DNA from: CAYZSU01 sp964480565
Lineage (GTDB): Bacteria > UBA10199 > 2-02-FULL-44-16 > JAAZCA01
Assembly (NCBI GenBank): GCA_964480565.1
Contig: CAYZSU010000075.1
Location: forward strand, 1-10,653
DNA length: 10,653 nucleotides
Direction of reading: 5' to 3'
Shown here: positions 6,689 to 10,653 of the stretch, piece after piece
Position numbering within the stretch: the stretch's first letter is position 1
Layout of the letters: every line of letters begins with the position of its first letter
Program-made: the position numbers and the translations under genes
Notes under the pieces: generated by a model
Database searches by the model: none
Told to the model about the DNA's origin: nothing
Seen by the model: the letters and a program-made list of their open reading frames with translations, nothing else

Positions 6689-8020
6689 ATGAAAGTATGC
6701 GTCATTGGAACGGGTTATGTGGGGCTTGTTAGCGGTGCATGTTTATCGGATGTGGGGCATCAGGTAATATGCGTGGATATCAATGAAGAAAAAGTAACTA
6801 AATTAAATAATGGATGTATTCCAATCTATGAGCCAGGCTTAGAAGATATTGTTAAACGAAATCATAGCAATGGTCGCTTGTCATTTACAACTCAGCTATC
6901 AGAGGGTGTGGTGGATGCGGATGTATGTTTTATCACAGTGGATACACCTCCAGGTGGTGATGGTAAAGCGGATTTAAGCAGTGTACTCGCTGTAGCAAAA
7001 TCACTGGGTGAGAGTATTGACCATCCTATGGTTGTTGTGACGAAAAGTACAGTGCCCGTTGGTACTACCATGAAAGTAAAATCAGTGATTTGTGATTTAT
7101 TGGAATCTCGTGGATTGGATCCCAAAGAATATGTTCATGTGGCCAATAATCCAGAATTTTTAAAAGAAGGGGATGCTGTCTCTGATTTTATGAAGCCCGA
7201 TCGCATTGTCGTGGGTGTGGAAGATGATTATGTGGGCGAGAAAATGCATGCATTGTATGCGCCATTTATGCGCCGGAAAGATCGATTTATTCTAGTAAAT
7301 ATTCCATCGTCCGAGATGATTAAATATGCGGCTAATGCCATGCTGGCGACGCGTATTTCATTTGTGAATGAGATAGCCAGGTTGTGTGAAAAGGTGGGCG
7401 CTGATATTAATAATGTACGTCAAGGATTGGGTAGTGATCCGCGCATAGGACCAGAATTTTTGTATGCAGGGCTTGGGTATGGGGGGTCTTGCTTTCCAAA
7501 GGATACCAAAGCGATTATCGAACTTGGTAAAGAGCATGATACACATTTAAGCGTGATTGAAGCAGCGGATCAAACGAATGATTATCAGCGTGAGTGGTTT
7601 TGGGCAAAGGTTCAATCTTATTTTGGAGTGAATGGTTTAGCGACTAAAAAGATCGCTATTTGGGGGACTGCATTTAAGGCTAATACCGATGATGTGCGGT
7701 TTGCACCGGCATTAACATTGATTGATCGATTGCTTGAAAATGATGCGATTGTATCAGCCTATGATCCAGTAGCTGTGGAATCAACCTGTAAGGACTTAGG
7801 GGTTAAGGCCAATCAAATCCATTGGGCGGCTAATGCGATGGATGCGCTTAAAAATGCGGATGCGCTTATTGTGTGTACCGAGTGGTTGGAATTTAGAAGT
7901 CCGGATATAGACACTATGAAATCACTGATGAATCAATCTGTGATTTTTGATGGTCGGAATTTATATGACTGTGCGACTATGTCAAAAAATGGATTTACTT
8001 ACTTTAGCGTGGGCAGGTAA
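6689..8020 (+). CDS. ugd: UDP-glucose 6-dehydrogenase
   Basis: Oxidises UDP-glucose to UDP-glucuronate with two NAD+, giving a precursor for acidic polysaccharides. The protein has 443 residues, normal length. The N-terminal Rossmann motif GTGYVGLVSG (7-16) starts the NAD domain. NNPEFLKEG (153-161) and IKYAANAMLATRISFVNEI (211-229) mark the central domain, and GYGGSCFPKDTKA (263-275) holds catalytic C268. The C-terminal UDP-binding domain runs from about 310, with FKANTDDVRFAPA matching the family's FK-x-NTDD-x-R. One oddity is VDTPP at 84-88, where VGTPP is more usual (Asp85 for Gly). The start ATG has AAGGGAGAG (6676-6684) close by. It opens a group with the NusG-like and beta-helix genes; the 92-bp gap before it is AT-rich and may hold a promoter, though I see no convincing one. 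Confidence 0.95.
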   Translation: MKVCVIGTGYVGLVSGACLSDVGHQVICVDINEEKVTKLNNGCIPIYEPGLEDIVKRNHSNGRLSFTTQLSEGVVDADVCFITVDTPPGGDGKADLSSVLAVAKSLGESIDHPMVVVTKSTVPVGTTMKVKSVICDLLESRGLDPKEYVHVANNPEFLKEGDAVSDFMKPDRIVVGVEDDYVGEKMHALYAPFMRRKDRFILVNIPSSEMIKYAANAMLATRISFVNEIARLCEKVGADINNVRQGLGSDPRIGPEFLYAGLGYGGSCFPKDTKAIIELGKEHDTHLSVIEAADQTNDYQREWFWAKVQSYFGVNGLATKKIAIWGTAFKANTDDVRFAPALTLIDRLLENDAIVSAYDPVAVESTCKDLGVKANQIHWAANAMDALKNADALIVCTEWLEFRSPDIDTMKSLMNQSVIFDGRNLYDCATMSKNGFTYFSVGR

Positions 8021-8052
8021 GCGCGTGTATTATTTTAGTGAAAGTGTTTGTA

Positions 8053-8568
8053 ATGAATAATGACCTCCATTGGATTGTCGTACAAACCAAACCCAGTATT
8101 GAGCCTGTCGTGTGTCAGCATTTTGATCGTGCGGGCATTATCTATTTTTGGCCAAAGATAAAATCATTAATTCGAGGTCGACAAATTACGCGAGTAAAAG
8201 GGTTATTCCCGTCATATGTTTTTGTGCATGTAAATCCACATGATGCTAATATTATGCATATGATTCGCTATACACGCGGTATTCGTAATGTGTTAGGTGG
8301 TGCAATTAATCCGATTGTTGTACCCGATGAATTGATTGATATTATTTATGAGCGAGTTAATCAGGATAATGTATTGGAACAAGGGTTAATATTAAAAGAA
8401 GGTGATCAAGTGCGTATCACAACAGGTCCGTATGCGGACCTTATTGGCGTGATGGATAAAAAGGTATCTGCATCTGGCCGTGTGCGTGTATTATTGACAT
8501 TTCTTCACAAAAATGTGCCTTGCGAGATATGTGCGTCAAGTATTGAGAAATATACCAATAGTAAATAA
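8053..8568 (+). CDS. Specialised NusG paralogue (RfaH/LoaP/UpxY-like antiterminator)
   Basis: A 171-residue transcription elongation factor of the NusG family. The NGN domain spans about 5-103, with WIVVQTKP (7-14), FDRAGIIYFWPKI (24-36) and the signature LFPSYVFVHV (51-60). A KOW domain follows from about 115, with EGDQVRITTGPYADLIGVM. It lacks the operon setting of housekeeping nusG (secE, rplK) and lies between ugd and a secreted protein gene. That is the pattern of paralogues that let RNA polymerase read through polysaccharide operons, so this role is inferred from context. I chose the ATG at 8053 because it puts the NGN domain near the N terminus; a GTG at 8038 would add five residues, and neither has a strong Shine-Dalgarno. 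No RfaH-type ops element was found close by. Which subtype (RfaH, LoaP, UpxY) it belongs to needs a tree. Confidence 0.88.
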   Translation: MNNDLHWIVVQTKPSIEPVVCQHFDRAGIIYFWPKIKSLIRGRQITRVKGLFPSYVFVHVNPHDANIMHMIRYTRGIRNVLGGAINPIVVPDELIDIIYERVNQDNVLEQGLILKEGDQVRITTGPYADLIGVMDKKVSASGRVRVLLTFLHKNVPCEICASSIEKYTNSK

Positions 8569-8588
8569 GCTGTTGAAAGGGGTTGAGA

Positions 8589-10247
8589 ATGTCATTGTTA
8601 AAAAAAATGATTATTGGATTAGCTATTTTAACATTAACAAATGTTGCAATAGCTAAGGATGTCTATGTTAAGACTGGAGCTAGCGGCACAGGTAGTATTG
8701 ATTCGCCCTATGGAAATTTGTGGAAGGCTGTGGACCGCGCAAAAAGAGGCGATGTGATTCACGTTGCCAAGGGAACCTATAATGGAAAATCCGGCAATGG
8801 TCATTTTATTATAAAAGTACCTGAATTGACGATGGTGGGTGGGTATACAAGTGATTTTAAAACGCGACATCCCTTTAAAAATTTAACAGTTCTTGAAAGA
8901 GCAACGGATTATCGTGGCGATTTAGCTGGTTTGCCAGAGGCTATCATTGCAGGGGATCAAAATTTAGATCATGGTAATTTGATAGTCGATGGATTTGTAT
9001 TAAATGGACAGAGTCGTAATAACTATTCGGATAAGAAAATTTTACCAAAGAAAAGTTATAAAGGAGCATTATTTCAAACCAGAAGTAAAAATACAAAATT
9101 GCGACATAGTATATTGCTGAATGCCTATGGAAATGGAATATATTTGGGTGCAATGGGTAAAGATAATGAAATCAGTAATTGTTTTATTTTAAATACATTT
9201 TATGCAGGGATATCGACGCGATCCGCTCAGGAAGGTAGTATTGTTAAAATTAAAAACAATACAATTGCATTTGGATGGTATCAACCAGGAAAAGGTGGCT
9301 CAGCAGGTATAATTGTTGGAAGTCAGGGAAAAGCTATTGTTGAAAATAATGTGATTGCCTTTCAGCAAACTGAGGGTGGTGATGCGGGTTTTGGTGTGCT
9401 TAATAGCTTTGGCAATGACGATTTAGAAATGGTTAACAATGTATTCTTTAGCCTTACAGGTGGATTTTATAAGTTCCTTGATAACAATGGCGCTAATATG
9501 GTGATTTGGAAATCCAGTGATTTAGCTGATTTAAATGCAGAGGATAATTGGGAAGACTATATGCTTTATCGCTCAGGTGGAAACCGTGCGGTTGACCCAG
9601 GCCTTCGCCCTGATTTGGCATATGCAACGATGTTTGCCAATTTTATCGCGTCAACGCCTGGAAAACTGGATATGGGGGCGATGAATAATTGGCGGCGATC
9701 TGTGGGTCTACCGCTTCAAGCAGCTGCAGGTTCTCCTCGTGATAACTGGGCATTGCCATATCCATTAAGTAAAGTGTTGCCTAACTTAACCGCCACGCTT
9801 TCAGGTGTTGGGGCGCAGGCGAAGGGAATCTTTCCATTCTATAAATCAAAAACAACTGCAGCTCCTGCATTGAATTATAAATCAATTGATTTTGCATCGA
9901 TGAAAAAAGGTGGAAAACATTCAAAAGGAGCTGGCACGCTGGTTCAATTTAAAGCGCTGATGGGAAATGGGAGTGCGGTTTTTGAAATAAATAAACATGC
10001 GCCAAGAAGTGATTATATTTGCGTGGAATTAATTAAGCAGGGTCAAAATCCCGATGCATCTCGAGAAAAAGTATATGGGTATTTATTGAAGGGAACAGCT
10101 GCATACAATAAATGGATGAAATACGAGAAAAAAAGAAATAGATATAATACGGAAGGTGGTATTAATATTAAAGGTAAATTATATAGTTTTGATAATCAGA
10201 GTTATCCGTATGCCGTGGGTATAGTAATAGATAGTGTGAAAAGGTAA
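8589..10247 (+). CDS. Secreted right-handed parallel beta-helix protein (DUF1565-like)
   Basis: A 552-residue exported protein. The signal peptide (1-22) has KK at 5-6, a hydrophobic core and an Ala-Ile-Ala cut site. Mature sequence begins DVYVKTGASGTGSIDSPYGN, then KAVDRAKRGDVIHVAKGTY (46-64), the usual opening of DUF1565/NosD-type beta-helix proteins. Helix rungs are visible as IKNNTIAF (221-228), VENNVIAF (251-258) and MVNNVFFS (281-288), exactly 30 residues apart. From about 430 to the end a separate Lys- and Tyr-rich domain follows that I cannot name. No DPHE or DPHD alginate-epimerase motif is seen, so lyase, epimerase or binding function is open. The ATG at 8589 is chosen because AAAGGGG (8576-8582) lies 6 nt before it; an in-frame TTG at 8583 is less likely. 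It lies 20 bp after the NusG-like gene and ends just before a strong terminator, so it closes the operon. Confidence 0.8.
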   Translation: MSLLKKMIIGLAILTLTNVAIAKDVYVKTGASGTGSIDSPYGNLWKAVDRAKRGDVIHVAKGTYNGKSGNGHFIIKVPELTMVGGYTSDFKTRHPFKNLTVLERATDYRGDLAGLPEAIIAGDQNLDHGNLIVDGFVLNGQSRNNYSDKKILPKKSYKGALFQTRSKNTKLRHSILLNAYGNGIYLGAMGKDNEISNCFILNTFYAGISTRSAQEGSIVKIKNNTIAFGWYQPGKGGSAGIIVGSQGKAIVENNVIAFQQTEGGDAGFGVLNSFGNDDLEMVNNVFFSLTGGFYKFLDNNGANMVIWKSSDLADLNAEDNWEDYMLYRSGGNRAVDPGLRPDLAYATMFANFIASTPGKLDMGAMNNWRRSVGLPLQAAAGSPRDNWALPYPLSKVLPNLTATLSGVGAQAKGIFPFYKSKTTAAPALNYKSIDFASMKKGGKHSKGAGTLVQFKALMGNGSAVFEINKHAPRSDYICVELIKQGQNPDASREKVYGYLLKGTAAYNKWMKYEKKRNRYNTEGGINIKGKLYSFDNQSYPYAVGIVIDSVKR

Positions 10248-10262
10248 TAATGAATAATGAAT

Positions 10263-10294
10263 AAAAAAAAGCCAGCTATTTAGCTGGCTTTTTT
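10263..10294 (+). terminator. Intrinsic terminator after the beta-helix gene
   Basis: GCCAGC (10271-10276) and GCTGGC (10283-10288) form a GC-rich stem that extends by TA/TA inward, closed by a short TATTTA loop. It is followed by six T (10289-10294) and preceded by eight A (10263-10270), so it could work in both directions. It starts 15 bp after the stop codon. Confidence 0.9.
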
Positions 10295-10296
10295 AT

Positions 10297-10331
10297 GGTG
10301 TGTCGAAAAATACCTATTTTTCAACAACCCC
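10297..10331. repeat. Palindromic repeat, copy 3
   Basis: GAAAAATA (10305-10312) and TATTTTTC (10315-10322) are perfect inverted repeats separated by CC. The symmetry continues outward with mismatches, to GG (10297-10298) and CC (10329-10330). The right arm (10314-10331) is the best form of the motif shared with copies at 16-50 and 4719-4751. It lies just after the terminator. Confidence 0.6.
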
Positions 10332-10622
10332 ATGATGTCATTCCTGAGGTGTATTGATCGGGGATCTTGGATTTACGCCTAGACCTCCAAATCAAGTCCG
10401 ATGGTGAACAGGTCTATCATAAAATTGATTTATAAAATATTATTTTACTCTTTGATTTCGATTGAGCGGAATCGAAGGGGAGGCAAGCCGTAGTGCCACA
10501 TCAACACGCTGACTAGTTATCAATGAATTAGTAATGAAATTGTACTTACTTGTTTGTTCGATTTGTCAAACACTAAAACATCAAAATCTCTCTTTTTGTT
10601 TTCTATTTGAAGCCCCGTTTTT
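10332..10622. other. Gene-free stretch with inverted repeats (possible dispersed repeat remnants)
   Basis: No convincing gene lies between the last stop (10247) and the window end. After the terminator and palindrome there are several inverted repeats. TCATTCCTGA (10339-10348) faces TCGGGGATC with G-T pairs. TAGACCT (10380-10386) and AGGTCTA (10410-10416) are exact partners. TTCGATT (10457-10463), a GAGCGG loop and AATCGAA (10470-10476) form a perfect 7-bp stem, and this last element resembles the widespread TGAGCGGAGTCGAAGG type of intergenic repeat. From about 10500 to 10622 the sequence is AT-rich and unstructured. Confidence 0.5.
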
Positions 10623-10653
10623 GAGTACCACGCGCTTGCGCGTGGGTGAAAAG
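10623..10653. repeat. GC-rich hairpin at the window end, possible single CRISPR repeat
   Basis: CCACGCGC (10628-10635) and GCGCGTGG (10638-10645) are exact inverted arms around TT. The flanks GAGTA before and GTGAAAAG after give the layout of a type I-E repeat: G-x-GT-x, a GC-rich stem-loop, then a G-x-x-AA-rich tail. An AT-rich stretch precedes it, as in a leader. Only one copy is visible and the window ends here, so it cannot be called an array. It has no T-tract and is not a terminator. Confidence 0.25.

Noticed and set aside
8589..10247. Alginate C5-epimerase (AlgG/AlgE type)
   Set aside because: The beta-helix fold fits, but the DPHE/DPHD catalytic motif was not seen, so only the fold-level name is given.
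10539..10569. Minus-strand promoter (TTGACA, 19-bp spacer, TACAAT)
   Set aside because: The hexamers are good but the spacer is long and no gene lies downstream on the minus strand in this gene-free stretch.

Overview
The window is AT-rich bacterial DNA with tightly packed genes. The order yceD-rpmF-[acyl carrier protein]-rpiB-glyA-nrdR matches a block I know from Desulfobacterota (former Deltaproteobacteria), where plsX and the fab genes normally sit inside it. Together with the four-cysteine L32 and the SHMT type, this makes a Desulfobacterota-like organism my best guess, with moderate confidence. No gene in the window proves the taxonomy.

Layout. (1) Positions 1-164 hold no gene, only short degenerate repeats. 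(2) Positions 165-2889, minus strand, look like an operon: a CDF-family cation efflux protein, then a PAPS-dependent sulfotransferase, then a secreted or membrane-anchored protein of unknown function. (3) A divergent intergenic region at 2890-3028 carries a promoter for the plus strand. (4) Positions 3029-4630, plus strand, encode YceD (DUF177), ribosomal protein L32, an acyl-carrier-protein-like protein and RpiB. (5) A 274-bp gap follows, with a palindromic repeat and a hairpin that would mask the glyA ribosome binding site. (6) Positions 4905-6596 encode glyA and nrdR, translationally coupled. (7) Positions 6689-10247 form a second operon-like group: UDP-glucose 6-dehydrogenase, a specialised NusG/RfaH-like factor and a secreted right-handed beta-helix protein, closed by a strong intrinsic terminator. 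(8) Positions 10248-10653 carry no gene but several inverted repeats; the window stops just after a GC-rich hairpin that resembles a CRISPR repeat.

How the genes fit together. The middle block is housekeeping: ribosome assembly, carbon and one-carbon metabolism, and control of ribonucleotide reductase. It appears to have lost plsX-fabH-fabD-fabG and fabF, while keeping an ACP whose phosphopantetheine serine is replaced by alanine (Ala39). That is the most striking observation here, because such a protein cannot carry acyl groups in the usual way. The last block looks like a small extracellular-polysaccharide module: a UDP-glucuronate supply, an operon-specific antiterminator, and a secreted beta-helix protein that may act on or bind polysaccharide. 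The left block may also touch the cell surface, through sulfation and an envelope protein.

Three imperfect palindromes of 33-35 nt sharing an arm close to TTTTTCAACAACCCC lie at the window start, before glyA and after the last terminator. They look like members of a dispersed repeat family or IS-end remnants. Both window ends are repeat-like, so the window may be a complete contig.
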